NCBI GenBank assembly: GCA_037367405.1
Contig: JAZKJV010005535.1
Coordinates: forward strand, 186,001 to 250,000
DNA length: 64,000 bases
Direction: 5' to 3'
From: Ottelia alismoides
Lineage: Eukaryota > Streptophyta > Magnoliopsida > Alismatales > Hydrocharitaceae
Of the stretch, positions 25,618 through 37,429 are shown one piece after another (the stretch's first letter is position 1; the number at the start of each line of letters is the position of its first letter). The notes under the pieces were generated by a model. It saw nothing but the letters and a program-made list of their open reading frames with translations, ran no database searches and was not told where the DNA came from. A program made the translations under genes and the position numbers.

Positions 25618-26772
25618 GCTACAAACCCACTTGGAAACCCACCCGGATACTTGCACAGTATTTTAAGTGAAAACCTTCCTGGGTAAAAAACACGAACCAA
25701 GTCTTCCTAACTTGCTATCCTGATTAATCGAGTTAATAACTGCTTCACTATAAAGCTCGAGATATTTACACAAATATCTCAACCTTTTACAGAGTTTGAT
25801 GCTTTACAATCTTGGATCAGACCTAAGATCAACACTACATATCACATACTATAACACTTGCAGACGAACATGTGAGCTTCAACTTTCTTCTGACTTCCCT
25901 AGAGTTCTCACTTCCAAGAGCTTCTCTGCACATTTAGGATTAGACACCTAATGTCCTGCAAAAAGAGGTTCACTAGAAACAAAATATAGATATACAATAG
26001 TGTTTTCCATATCTTAACAAATACCAAGAAAGATTCTTAAATCAAGAGCAATGACATATATGAATAACCATCAGAATATAATTGCACAACATGTTCACAA
26101 ATATAAGCACAACAATTATATACATATAACACAAGTGAATAAGCACTATTACGAATCGAAGAACTGGTGGAAGAAATGTCAAGAGAAACACTCGGGAATA
26201 GCTTAATGCTTTTCTAGAGAGAATAGGAGTGAATACTTGAATTTGCGTGTCTTCCAACAAGAGGTGTGGGGTCCCTTATATATTGGTCCAAGAAATATGA
26301 CCATTGGAAAAAAAATATCAATAAATCAGTAGAGATTTGCAATAATGATCGATCATGCAAAGTACAATGATCGATCAGATGGAAATAATCGATTTGATCA
26401 AAAGTAATGGTAGATCATTTATGACCAAGAGAATGAAATTCAAAATATGATCAATTAAAACAAAAGTGATGGTTGACCAAGGTTGATTGATTGGATAAAA
26501 ATGCATGGTCGATCAATGATGGTCGATCATTGAGAACCTATGCTTGATCTGAATTGAATTGTTCGGTATCTCGACCTAGAAATTGTCCATTGAAGCATGC
26601 CAGAGATCATAACTTTTTAAAACAATACAAGTAAATAAGCAATAACTTTCTAAGCTATTGCTACTTCGAAGTCGAAGTCTCTTCAAGGACTGATTGAGCT
26701 GAAAAACACTTGTAGTCCTACAATCACAATAAACAAATAAGAAACAATAATATATATGTAGTCTTTAAAACA
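25618..26772 (-). mobile_element. 3' LTR of an older retroelement (C), minus strand
   Basis: In minus-strand sense, a purine tract AAAAGGGGGAGA (about 26783-26794) precedes a probable LTR start TGTTTTAAAGAC at 26772. About 490 bp into the LTR are a CCAAT-like and a TATATAAGG (about 26275-26283), consistent with an LTR promoter. The upstream part (26340-26560) contains repeated ATGATCGATCA-like motifs. The left end is approximate. Superfamily unassigned. Confidence 0.55.
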
Positions 26773-27423
26773 CTGGAAATCTCCCCCTTTTAATGATAAA
26801 ATTTTCAAACGTTTAAAGAAATGTAATCTATTAAGCACAAAATTTCAAATCAAACTTGAATAGTACATCAAAGTAGTTAATCAAGAGAAGTTTGAATTTT
26901 TATTTTAATTTCCCCTATTGAAACAATCGTAAAATATTCTTTTAGTTATTTTGAAATGTATGTGAGTGTTGATTATGAAACAACAATTTTAATCTTTTCT
27001 CCCTCTTAATACAAAGTCCCTTACGTTTCATTAATCATTTAAGCTTGAATTTATTTCTTCTCGTCTTTTTTGTAATCACTTGAAAAGATAGATATAAAAG
27101 AAAGAAAAACATACAGATTTCATTAAAAGAAGAGCTACTAAAAATGTTTGTAGCAAGAAACAACATTCCCCTTTCAAGACTCAATTAAAAAACAAGGAAA
27201 GAAACTAAGCACTAAAGGAAAAATAATGAACTAGAAACATTACTAAAGATAACTATTACAACTCAGAATGAGAGTATTCAATGTCTTCCGAGTCATCACA
27301 GGGAGAGGAACATGCTTTCTTGCCACGCTCGATCTCACGTCGAGTGTCAGAATTATACTTGAACTCCGAAGTTCCACTCTCTTATGAGTTTGGTTCTTCT
27401 TTAGATTCTTCTTTTTCTTCTTC
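26773..27423 (-). pseudogene. 3' internal sequence of element C, with an acidic coding tail
   Basis: In sense, about 27423-27243 reads EEEKEESKEEPNS, a stop, then SGTSEFKYNSDTRREIERGK and DDSEDIEYSHSEL with a stop. It continues, across the element A insertion, from the frame at 55586-55861. The remaining 450 bp down to the purine tract is untranslated. Function unknown; it is the last coding piece before the 3' LTR. Confidence 0.5.
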
Positions 27424-27428
27424 ATGCT

Positions 27429-28306
27429 TGTTGAACAACATTTTGTGTAGGTCTACACATCTCACAAGGCGAGAAATCCAGTTGTCGAGTTGACCTAACA
27501 TGAAACCCTAATTCAAACAACAATTGACCCACAACAATGATCAAACAATGAAAAGCGATGCGGAGTTAAAATTTATTATAATTCTACAACAAAGATGCAT
27601 ATAGGTGCAAGCATGTGTAGAGTGTCGAATATAGGGAACAAGCAGGTAGATCGGGGCAATGAATACTAAAAATGAATGTGACGTACTTGTCTATAGATGT
27701 GCTATTTTTTGTGGGTTTTTAATTTTTTTATTTTATATTTTTATATTTTGATTTTTAATTTTTTGATTTTGTATTTTCTTTTTATACTTTATATTTTTTA
27801 TTTTCTTTTTTCTTTTAAATTATAAAATAAGATATATATATAAGATATATACAATATGGGTAAGAGAGAGATTATATATAGGTGAAAATAATCAAAATAT
27901 AGGGAATAAAATATTTTTGTGCTTTTTATATTTTTTTGTTTTTTTTTGACTTTTTTTATTTTTGCTATTTTTTTGGTATTTTTAAAGTCACCAATACTTA
28001 AAACAGGGAATAAAATAATTGTTCGAAACTAAAATGGAGATGAAAATTATAAAACAGAGTAAAAAATTCTCCAAATTAATTTTTGTATAAAGATAATATA
28101 ATAGATAAAATTAGGAAAAAGAAATTATAAATTTTCTGGATTTTATATATTCATATAGAGATTTTAAGAGTTTTTGTTTTTTTGAGTTTTCTTTCATATT
28201 TTTAGTGATTTTTGGTCAGAATATTAAAGACGCAAAAACATAAAAAAGATATTTTTTTTGGGAATTTTTCAAAAAGATTTTATAATTTTTTATGAATTTT
28301 ATAATG
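27429..28306 (-). mobile_element. Element A 3' LTR, left part
   Basis: Starts TGTTGAACAACA beside ATGCT. Matches 39166-39950 (ACAAGGCGAGAAATCCA, AAACCCTAATTCAAACAAC). Interrupted at 28306 by mitochondrial DNA. Confidence 0.88.
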
Positions 28307-30030
28307 TAGGGGAATGACGGAAGATCCCTACTTAGGAGCTGAAAGTCAAGCCTTCTGTTATTCTGGAAAGAGATTCGACTTGCATGTTTGAAGCGATGGG
28401 CTACTTTGGGAAAGACCCGCCCGGTGTGACATGTCGACAATCTGACCCAGGGAGCTTCCGACCGTCATTAATTAAGTGAGTCGAGGCCCTGAATGCTCGT
28501 ATACATAGCTTACACTGGAGCCCTGACTTGACCCTAGGATTGATCTGACGAATGGACGAGAATTGAGGAAGTCAATGGAACATGGAGTGGGGAGTTCCAG
28601 CGCGGGGCGGGCGAGGTCATTCATCTGACTGATCTTTCACCTCCATGGTCGCCAATTTCTCTAGGGCTAAACTCAGGTAATAGTGAAGCCTGAACCCGGA
28701 TGTGAGAACAGAGGATTTGCTCTCATCGCTGACCCCCTGACTTGATTCTTGATTACTTGAGAAAAGAATCAATTCATCTTCCGTGATTCGGCTCCCTGGG
28801 AGCCTCAGCAATGACGCTAGAAGCTTGTGCCGGTGTGAAAGGTTGGATATATAATGAATCCGTTGGGATTGAGAATCTATCAGAAAGAAAGGTGGAATTG
28901 CTTGAGTATATGAAACAAGATATTGACTTGCTGGGAGGAATAATGCTTAAAGCACAAGATATATGCTGGAGTCAATACGAGATTGATTTTGTGTCACCCT
29001 CTTTCGATTTTGAACTAGATTAAAGCCATACTAGCCTGCTTTTCTTACCCTCGTTGAAGTCTCAGCCCTCATGCCCACCTTGTCTTAGGGGATTCCCCTG
29101 GTCAAGCCTACCTACTCCTGTCCTAATACAAAGGCACCACACCGAGAATGAAATACAAGTATAGACCCGCCTCCTCTGCCTTTCTTTCTGTTCCTTCTTC
29201 CGAGCCTAGCTTCCATCTGCTCATCCGAGGCCATATGGTCAAGCGCCAATTCAAGCAAGATGCTATATAATCGGAATTGAAGACCCGAAGGAGAAGTTAT
29301 GAACGTCCTTCAACTCTCTCCACTAAGTGCTCTGCTTTCAGCTTCCTCTCTCCTTAGGGCTAGCCTGTTTGATTCCGGAGAGTGGTCTTCTCTCTCGGTT
29401 ATTCCTGATGTCGGATGTCTTTATCCCTCTTAGATAACAAGCACTAGCTCCCGGTGCGACTTCATAAAAAGCAATCAAAGATAAGATCGAAGAAAATGAA
29501 ACGCACGTAGTGGTTATGAGGGCGGTTCCTTCAGATCCTAGAAAACGTCCGAAAAAACCTGCTACGGAACTACCGAGCAGAGGCAAAAATACAATAAGTA
29601 GATACATGACGATCGAGTGTATTCTTTTCAAGCAAAAAATCAGACAATCTTCTTCGCGTTATTGAGAAAGGGAATCATATATATGATAGTTGGGGGGCAG
29701 ACCTAAGCCCCCCGTCAATCTAGGGTCCTGCGAACCTTCTCTGACCTCTCCTCCCCTGCTGCCCCGCTTCGCTTTGGTGGATCGAAGTCTTTGACGAGAT
29801 GGGAGCGGAGCTCAGGATCTTGTTTTTGATCTGGGGCATTCGTGCTTAAACAGAAGAGAGAGGCCCTGATCTCATCCACAGAGAATCTTACTTCGAGACC
29901 TAGCCCTATTACAGTAGGGAAGCACTCCTCATAGAAACCTCCTCCTGCATCACTCGGCAGGAAAGAAAGGAAGCCCTATAATGACGTTGTAAGCGGAACT
30001 TAGACATCAAGAGCCTATATAAATAAGTGC
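28307..30030. other. Nuclear insertion of plant mitochondrial DNA (NUMT), about 1.7 kb
   Basis: Base composition changes abruptly to balanced, non-AT-rich sequence inside the AT-rich LTR. The segment carries the start of mitochondrial nad5 (see 29428-29607). Compared with the other LTR of element A, about 85 bp of LTR (39948-40010 region) is replaced by it: the left LTR breaks after TTTTATAATG and resumes at GTGAATGTGCAAGGCAAC. The rest looks like mitochondrial intergenic sequence. The 70-codon open frame at 28811-29023 has no recognisable product. Confidence 0.85.
29428..29607 (-). pseudogene. nad5: NADH dehydrogenase subunit 5, exon 1 fragment (mitochondrial origin)
   Basis: Sixty codons from the nad5 ATG at 29607: [20 protein letters not shown], followed by [17 protein letters not shown] and [16 protein letters not shown]. 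This is the start of the ND5 proton-pumping subunit of respiratory complex I. Homology stops after CYLR, where the genuine gene goes on; the frame here runs into unrelated sequence (GIKTSD). It is truncated, sits in nuclear repeat DNA and is out of any nad5 splicing context, so it is not functional. Confidence 0.9.
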
Positions 30031-32850
30031 GTGAATGTGCAAGGCAACGGGAACTTAAGTATATTTTTAGGGATTTTTTAGAATTTTATAGATGCACGTA
30101 ATAAATACTAGAAACAAAGAGAAAATATACTCCTAGCAGGGGTATTTTTGTAAATTTGTAAAAGTCTAGGGGCCTAACTGTAAATTTCCCAGAAATTTAT
30201 AACTGAATAAAAATAATTCTGGACCAATAAGAAATAACCAAAATCCCAAGGGTATCCCTGCAAAATATCCAAAATCTTAAGTGACAAGCACGTGCCCGAT
30301 AGGGACCTGTTTGCAATTATAAAAAATCTAGACGCTAACTTACAAAATGTCCAAAAAAGTATAACGTTATGAAAATATTTTAGAACTTGACACAAATATT
30401 AATAACCACAAGGTCCTGGTCGCAAAATGTCCCCTAACGTGGAGCATCACGGTTACGTGGCTAGGACTGAAGTGCAAATATGTAAAGTTCAAGGACCTTT
30501 TTATAAATATGACAAAAATATTAAAGTGGCAGAGGGAAGACTCTGGCTTAAATGGTAAATACAAATGTACGAGGGCTATAATGCAAAATACCCACGTAAA
30601 GGGGCGGACTGAACGACTGATAGAGGTGCACTTAAGACACGTATCGATCTCCAGTGAACCGATGCCGCTTTGGGGAGGACGACCATGATTAGATGATCTC
30701 CAGAAACGACCCTGGCACGCCCGATCCAACGACGGCTGTAACACCTGGGGTTCGGCCTTGATCGAACGGTGGCCAAGCCTATCTGAAGAACAGGGAAGAG
30801 CACCGGTGAAGGAGACTTTCCCCGTCCCCGATCGGCCTCCTCCATGGTCCTTGAAGCTCCAAAAATGGCCATGATGACTCCTGATGCGGTTCTTTATGCC
30901 ATGGCGACTCCAAAAAGCTATGGCGGTGGCCAGAAGGCGGGCTAGAGGGGGCGGAGCGAAAAGGCTCCGAGTACCTTCGCTGGCCTTCAAAATAAGCACC
31001 AGCAGGCGATGCAATCCTGGGACCAGCAAAACAAAGTGAGAGAGTCGAGAGAAAAATGCCCCGACCCTGCAGCGGGATGGTGGAAGCATAGGATTCGAAA
31101 TAGAAGCTCGCCGGAGCAAGCTCTGCCAAGGTGGTGGCGAACGCGATTGGTTGGGCGACGGTCAAAATGGAAGGTGGAGATCCCTAATGCTAAGGTGAAT
31201 ATAAAAAACACAAGAAAAAGATAGGAAAAACAGACCTCGATGGTCAAAGGACCAGAGATAGGACCTCGATGGCAAGGGCTCGGTGGGGCTGTTGGAGACC
31301 GCTCCTCGGCCGCGCGCGACTCTCCCAAGATGGCTGGAGGAAGCCCTATCACAGCCTCCGGTCCAGCGCACACGAAAGGAGGGTGAGCTAGGTCAAAAAG
31401 AGGGTTCAAAAGTGGAACGAAGGATCGGAGGGTTGTATAGCGTGACCGAAGGGGCATGAAGAATGAGAGAAACCAGGCGATGCAGTGATGCAATCCCCAA
31501 GATATACCCTGGGCATGTATCCTTGATCCATGGGAAGAAAAAGTCAAGAAGACTGCATCGTGAAACGATGGAAGATGCTCCTCCAAAAATCGGCGAAATC
31601 GAGGTGAAAACTCGTTTCTGACACTGTACAGACCTCGATCAGAGAGTTGACCGAGGTCAACCAACGGGGAGATCTGGTTGGTCCACGTGGACCAACCAGA
31701 AAAATCCCCAGAAAAAAATATTTATAAATTTGCTTAAAACTAATAAATGATTTTTTTAATTTTATGTTATTAAATAAAAAATATTTATTATTTTCAAAGT
31801 ATTTTATTATGATTTTTTTTATTTTTTTGAGGTTTAAAATTACAAGTTACCTTTTGAGGGTTATATAGGTAAATTCATCTATATATTTTAATCTTTTATT
31901 TTTATTTTGTATTTTTTTAATTTTTTTAATTAAGTTTATTATTATATATATTTATAACTTAATTTTATACACCTAAATATATTTTTATTTTATTTTTCTA
32001 ATGTATTTTATACAATTAAATAAATAGTTGTATTATCAATATAGGTATACTTATAGGTATTATACCTATCTATTTTGTACATGTATTTTATTTTAATGTT
32101 TTCTTTAGTGTTTTATCTCTGTTTTAATAAGCACATATATTATAAATAATATTTACAAAATTATAAAAATATAAAACTATAAAAATAATGAATAATAAAT
32201 AAAATGAATATTTTAATCGATATAGGTATACAATAGGGTTCCAAAAGCTAACTTTCAAATTGTAACTCCAAAAAATATGAAACCACGTTTATTAAATATC
32301 TTATTAAAAGTTACATACAATTAAAGGTGATTTGTATATATTTTGATTTTTTATTTGAGAGATATGGGTTTGAGAAGTTTGGATTCTGGAATCTTATTCA
32401 GATCATAACTTTTTATCTGTATATTATTTTTGTATGAAATCAATTTTGTATTTTTCTATATTTATGTACCTACAACTTTCAAGTACAAAGTTTCTTTATT
32501 TGAAGTATAAAAATGGAACTAAAAATAGGTCCCAAAAATGAATGAAAATGAATAAAATAAATAGGCATTTTTATTGGATATTGACCCTTATCTCCCACAA
32601 CTTTATTCCTTGTCAACCTATTCATCAAGATGCCTAGGTCTCAGAGTTTTGGGTCATAAAATATTTACAATATTTTAGTCTTTTTCTTTTCTTTATTCTA
32701 TAATTTTGGCATTAAAAACAATATTTTATACACATCTTTTACACAGAAGCTTGAATGCTAAAATGCCTAAATTAAGCCTATTTACATGCATTTACTAGGG
32801 TTTTTGAGGCCAAAATGATAGAATAAAGATGATGAAACGGAGATTCATCA
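30031..32850 (-). mobile_element. Element A 3' LTR, right part
   Basis: Resumes the LTR after the mitochondrial insert and ends GGAGATTCATCA at 32850. Matches 40011-41149 and 53881-55580 throughout. A GC-rich core lies at 30570-31670 between AT-rich flanks. In sense the LTR starts TGATGAATCTCC. Long open frames in the GC-rich core occur on both strands and look like chance. Confidence 0.88.
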
Positions 32851-32885
32851 TGCCCCTATACTTGCCTTTGCTAGTCCCTAACAAA
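32851..32885 (-). promoter_or_regulatory. Element A polypurine tract with preceding hairpin
   Basis: In sense: TTTGTTAGGGACTAGCAAAG, then GCAAGTATAGGGGCA directly before the LTR start TGATGAATC. The first part folds as TTTGTTAG-GGA-CTAGCAAA with one G-U pair. It is placed exactly where plus-strand synthesis should start. Confidence 0.75.
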
Positions 32886-34000
32886 CATTTATGTAATAAG
32901 TGCAGACAAAGAAAAACAAAGAAAAGAAAAAGAAGAAAATGGATTAAATTTAATTATCAAACTTGTCTTCACAAAATCAAAGATTGGAGCTTAAGTCAGA
33001 CCTTCGGAATTTTAGTGCAGGTGGAACCTTAATGGGAATCGGATTTGAAATCCAACAGCCTTCAAGAATCCCAAAACTCTGCTCAAGTATCCTCAATAGC
33101 CAGGTTAGAATACATCAAATCATACACAAACCCTTACGACTATGAATCTGACTCGTATAGTGTAAGTGATGGTGGCTCTCCCCAACTGAAATGACAAAGA
33201 GACTGACTTCTCCAGCATGACAACCCAATGATTCCCCAATCCAATAACTCCTTCCTCGAGGAGCGTGGTATTCCCTTCTAAGTTCAAGTGGCAACGAGCT
33301 CAAGAGGAGGGGGGTGAAGAGAAGAATGGACAGTAACTAGTGTAGCTACCTATCCTAGGATGCAAGATCAGTGTAGTCAATTCATCCAGCTGCAGGCTCA
33401 CATGATTGACTTTGAAGCTCAAGCTTGCTTATTTTCTATACAACATATGTACACTCCGACATGCATTTTTTTTATACATGCCTGTCCACTTTTTTTTTGG
33501 AGTTTTTGCTTTTTTTGAAATACTATTTACAACAGCATATACATAAGGAGTTTTTCCTCTTGAGCCAATAGACTATCCCTCTTTTGAAGCTTTATTGCAA
33601 CCCACACTCTCCTGTCGTCAAAATTCATCATCACTGGACGGGTTGGGGTGGACTTCCCTACCTAGAGGAGGAAAAATATTTCCACTTGTGTGCATCTCAT
33701 ACCGGCAAATCCAACCCCCTCACCACTCCAATTGAATTGAGCCAAGTGAAAGGTGCAGGTGTTCAAGTTAGGTCATTATCAACAAGAGCTGTGCGCGTGC
33801 TCTGAAATACTCTACTTAGGCAATCAAGAATCCATAGAACCAAGTCTCGTGATCCTCAAAGAATTAAGTCAACTAGACCTGAAGTGCCTCAATTCCAGCT
33901 CCTATAAGGTTCCTGTTATTTAGGTTGGTTTAAGGTCTAACCAAGCTCCGATCTCTAGATTTTACTTAGACTTGTTCAACTATCAAACTCTATCCGAAAA
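32886..34000 (-). other. Conserved 3' non-coding region of element A
   Basis: Reverse complement matches element B 49260-50340 in blocks, for example AGGAACCTTATAGGAGCTGG, AGAGGGATAGTCTATTGGCT and AACTTAGAAGGGAATACC. A short frame with LELRREYHAPRGRSY (about 33290-33240) parallels LELRREYPAPRGKSY in B. It is not clear whether this is coding. Confidence 0.65.
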
Positions 34001-34700
34001 ACGCTAATATTATGCAAATGCCATGCAGAATGCAGCAAATATTTTTGTGGTGCAATTTTCAAAGATTTAGAACTTTTCATGGATTTTTGAAAAGGATGAT
34101 GCATATGCATTTTTTGTATTTTTAAAAAGATTTTTCAAATGTTTTTGGTATTTTTAATTTTGCAAATGTTTTTGGGATTTTTGAAAACAAAAGATTTTTG
34201 GATAAAACTAGGTAAAAATATTAACATAGGGATGTATCTTATATTTACAAGAATTAAGTTTTTAAGAATTTACAAGGGCTAAGTGCTCAATTTTATAAAT
34301 ATACATATATATAGGATTTTAGGTGTGATGTGTATATTCCTCAAACTTATTTGAAAATCATTTTTACAAACAATTTTGGAAAATTATAGTCCAAATAAAT
34401 TTTGCAAAGAGTTTTACAAACATGTACACACATTTGAAAATCATTTTGCAAAGGTTTTTCAAACAGTATAGATAGATTTTTCAAATATTTTTCAAAATAT
34501 TTTCCAAGCATTTGCAAGTAGTTTTTCAAACATTTTTATTTCACACAAATAAAAGAAATTTTACAAACAAAACATTTTTACAAGGTTGGAAAATATTGAA
34601 CAAAATGTTTTCCAAATAGTTTTCATAAGATTTTCAAACAGATTGTCAAACCATTTTTCAAATATTGTGCAAAAAAAATTTTCTCGTGATTTATTGATCA
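34001..34700 (-). repeat. Degenerate TTTTTCAAA/TTTGCAAA repeat region in element A
   Basis: Dozens of short units of the types TTTTTCAAA, TTTTGCAAA and TTTTACAAA at irregular spacing of about 15-30 bases. The same kind of run occurs in element E at 62780-62990, just beyond its hairpin zone; B lacks it. Confidence 0.7.
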
Positions 34701-34844
34701 ATAAATGCAAAAAAGAATTTGAGGAATAATTACATCTTATTAATAAGAGTTTTTAATGAATTTTAATTAGTATTTTTAGCCATAATTATTAATAAAATAC
34801 GAAAGTATGAGTTATGGCTAAAGTATATACATTGTATATACAAA

Positions 34845-35945
34845 CCCCCTATACTTAGCTTGAGCTATGTCCTCATAGATCAGAGAGAAAAGAGAAAACA
34901 TAACTCATAATAAGTATAGACAAGTCTAATGAATAAATGAACGAAGAAATGAATGAACGAATAGGAAGTTGACCATCCCCCCTATACTTAGGATCAAATA
35001 ATCCTAAGTATAACCGACTGTATACAAAGTAGGGAGGGTCAAGGGTGGGAATGAACATATCGTACCCAGGCTGTCTCCCCCTATACTTAGGATAAGATAT
35101 CCCTAAGTATAGACAAGAAGAGGAGACAATGGAGAGGATCGAAAAGAATGATAGAACTTGGGGTGCACACCCTTATACCTAGGACAAAGTATGTCCTAAG
35201 TATAGAAGACTAACAAAAAGGGGCTACACCTTTTCGGTAGAAAAAGAAGATAGAAAAGGAAAAGCCGTGATGGCCTTGACGAGGGCTAACTCGCTGTCAC
35301 CGGACGACTCGGAGGCTGGTCACCCTTCTTCGACAAGATCGCTCTCGGAGATCGGGCTCCTCTCCACCAAAGATTGATCAAAGACAAATGAGGGAGGAGG
35401 AGCCCCATAAAAAGAGAAGAAGGATGTACAAAAGAGGAAGGTGTTTAGTGGTGGAATTAATAAAATAATTAAATAATTAATTAAATTAATTAATTAAAAA
35501 TGAATTTCACAATTAATTAAAATAAATAAATAAATTAATTTACAAAAATTAATTAGCCACCTTAATGGTGGCTATTAATGGTATAGAATAATATCTTCAT
35601 ATACAAGGTATGTTTTCAAATAAAAAAATGAATAAATTAAATAATTAAATACAAATTTCTTAATTAAATTAATTAATTAATTAATGTTAGATATTTACTT
35701 TTTTGGTGATTTATATGTAAGGAAATTAGTTGTATACAAATATTATGTACATATAATAAGAAAAGAAGAAAAGAGATCAGAAGTTGGAAGACGATAGAAG
35801 AGGGTGTACACATCCCTCCCCCTATACTTAGGGTAAAAGAAGCCCTAAGTATATGCGACAACATGAGTATTAAAACAGAACGATAAATGAACACTCGGCT
35901 CATCCACCCCCCTATACTTAGGACAAAGTACATTTTAAGCAAGGC
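34845..35945 (-). repeat. Hairpin / polypurine-like repeat array of element A
   Basis: At least five inverted-repeat units. Examples (plus coordinates): TATACTTAGGAT 34983-34994 with ATCCTAAGTATA 35001-35012; CTATACTTAGG 35081-35091 with CCTAAGTATAG 35102-35112; a one-mismatch pair at about 35174-35204 (GGAC/GTCC); TATACTTAGGG 35823-35833 with CCCTAAGTATA 35843-35853; and degenerate units near 34848 and 35911. In element sense each 3' arm reads AAGTATAGGGGG-like, resembling the terminal polypurine tract. Confidence 0.85.
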
Positions 35946-36024
35946 AAACACGAGAATGGGTGGATGAGCAATACAAGAGATAGACAGAGATACACGAAAG
36001 CGGATATACAACAGAGTGGATATA

Positions 36025-36455
36025 CAAAGGATCAAGAAGGTCGAAAGCAAACCTTCTTGCGAGACCGCTAAGGAATGGATCTGACATGGCGCAGGTCGAC
36101 ATCGAGGTCCTCAGATGACACAAACTGATAAGGGTTGACCGTGTGTAGGTCCTCGGTGGTCCTAAGGTGAGAAGGCGCAGACGGGTCAGTGGAAGTAGTG
36201 TGACTAGGTCTGGACTTGGGTGTCTCACTGATATCGAAGTGAAAAGGGACGAACTCATCATCATTGGAAGAAGTGGAGTCAAAGTCATCCTGCGAGGTCT
36301 CATCCAGGTCAAAACCAAAAGGAACGAACTCATTAGTGGAAGTAGTCGAACTATGTTCGTCCTCAAGAATCTCAACCAGATCATCTTTTTCATCAAAATG
36401 CCCGAATTCCTGAAGAAACGTAACAAGATCAAATTCGTCCTTTGTCTCATCAATA
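36025..36455 (-). pseudogene. Acidic C-terminal region of the element A polyprotein
   Basis: In sense the frame reads DETKDEFDLVTFLQEFG, TNEFVPFGFDLDET, DDEFVPFHFDISET and SEDLDVDLRHVRSIP, then a TAG, then SRKKVCFRPS and a terminal stop. The internal duplication EFVPFxFDxxET is clear. The basic tail parallels RKKVRHKPS in element B, showing the two proteins end homologously. Function unknown. It lies in a different frame from the retropepsin upstream, so the reading frame is broken or frameshifted. Confidence 0.6.
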
Positions 36456-36558
36456 TCTAAGTGAAAGTAGTCGAATCATGTCCGTCCTGTTTGGTCTCTA
36501 AATCTACCCTCCACTCAATAATATCAATCATGTAAATCCTGCGGATGTCATCAACGCA

Positions 36559-37425
36559 TCACCAATCACAGGAAGCTGAAACTCCAAGGTCTATGTCTGA
36601 ATCTTCCTTCTTGGAGAGGAATTCTCGGGTCTCATCATCGGTCATAAAAAAAGTCTCTCTGATATCCTCATATAGATCACAGGCCTTAGGATCGGCTAAC
36701 ACAGGCACACTCTCGTGGGATGCGGGTCCTTGGTCCGTGGTAGGTATGGTGATCAACACATCACTCCCGACATCTGAACGAAAGCGAATCTCTCCTGATC
36801 CGTAATCTATAACGGCTCTCGCAGAGGCGAGAAAAGGCCGTCCTAGGATGATTGGAGGACACTCCACAGTGGAGGTCTCCATGGGCATGACAACAAAGTC
36901 TGTCGTGAAGCTCATGCCCTGAATCAGAATGATGACATTCTCAAGAATACCCTTCGACATCTTTATTAATCCATCAACGAATTTTCCTATCATCCGAGTT
37001 TTCTTGAGAGGCCCAAGATGAATAGACTGTACCAATGAGAAGGGTATTATATTAATCGATGCAACGCCGTCGAGGAGAGTGTTGTCACATAAATGGTCAG
37101 AGATGGTGCAACTCACAAGAGGTGTGACAATGTTCCTTTTCCTAGAAGATGGGCGATGGGCGATCGTGTGGGCAGTGGCCATGGTCAAGATATGACGCTC
37201 ATATCTGCTCCTCCGCTTTCTCTTCTTGGGAAGAGGAGTAGATAAATCGGTCATGGCCTTCTGAAGTGGGGCACAAATGATCTCATGAATGGTGGCCACC
37301 ACTTCGAGTTCAGTCAACATTTTTTTGAATTTTTTGACCTCCTCCATACAAGGGAGGAAGTCAGAATCAGCATATACACGAGGAATGCAAAGTGTAGTCT
37401 GTACAGCGGCATCCTCGGGGGTCAA
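36559..37425 (-). pseudogene. Retropepsin-like aspartic protease domain of element A
   Basis: Long open frame with RYERHILTMAT, then LLDGVASINIIPFSLVQSI (retropepsin core; the usual D-[ST]-G/D-x-G-A-S is altered to DGVAS), GKFVDGLIK, and the conserved C-terminal motif PPIILGRPFLASARAVIDYG. Ty3/gypsy retropepsins cut Gag-Pol during particle maturation. The frame goes on to an acidic end (DDETREFLSKKEDSDIDLG). Neither RT nor integrase follows. A neighbouring Gag-like part lies in another frame. Whether DGVAS remains catalytic is doubtful, since the active site normally needs Asp-Thr/Ser-Gly or the plant Asp-x-Gly-Ala-Ser form. Confidence 0.85.
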
Positions 37426-37429
37426 AGGT

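Noticed and set aside
28811..29023. 70-codon open frame in the mitochondrial insert
   Set aside because: No similarity recognised and no conserved start context; it may be a chance frame in mitochondrial intergenic DNA.
30367..31664. Overlapping open frames of 250, 225 and 128 codons on the minus strand, plus-strand shadows
   Set aside because: They lie in the GC-rich core of element A's LTR and no domain is recognisable; the matching region of the other LTR has different frames.
34845..35945. Hairpin array as a CRISPR array or as MITEs
   Set aside because: Units are palindromic, unevenly spaced, lack uniform spacers, and are fixed in one position within a eukaryotic retroelement. No target duplications surround individual units.
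35935..36460. 172-codon minus frame and 97-codon plus frame
   Set aside because: The frame that carries the acidic repeats and the tail conserved with element B is a different one; these are shadows rich in Leu/Met or Arg.
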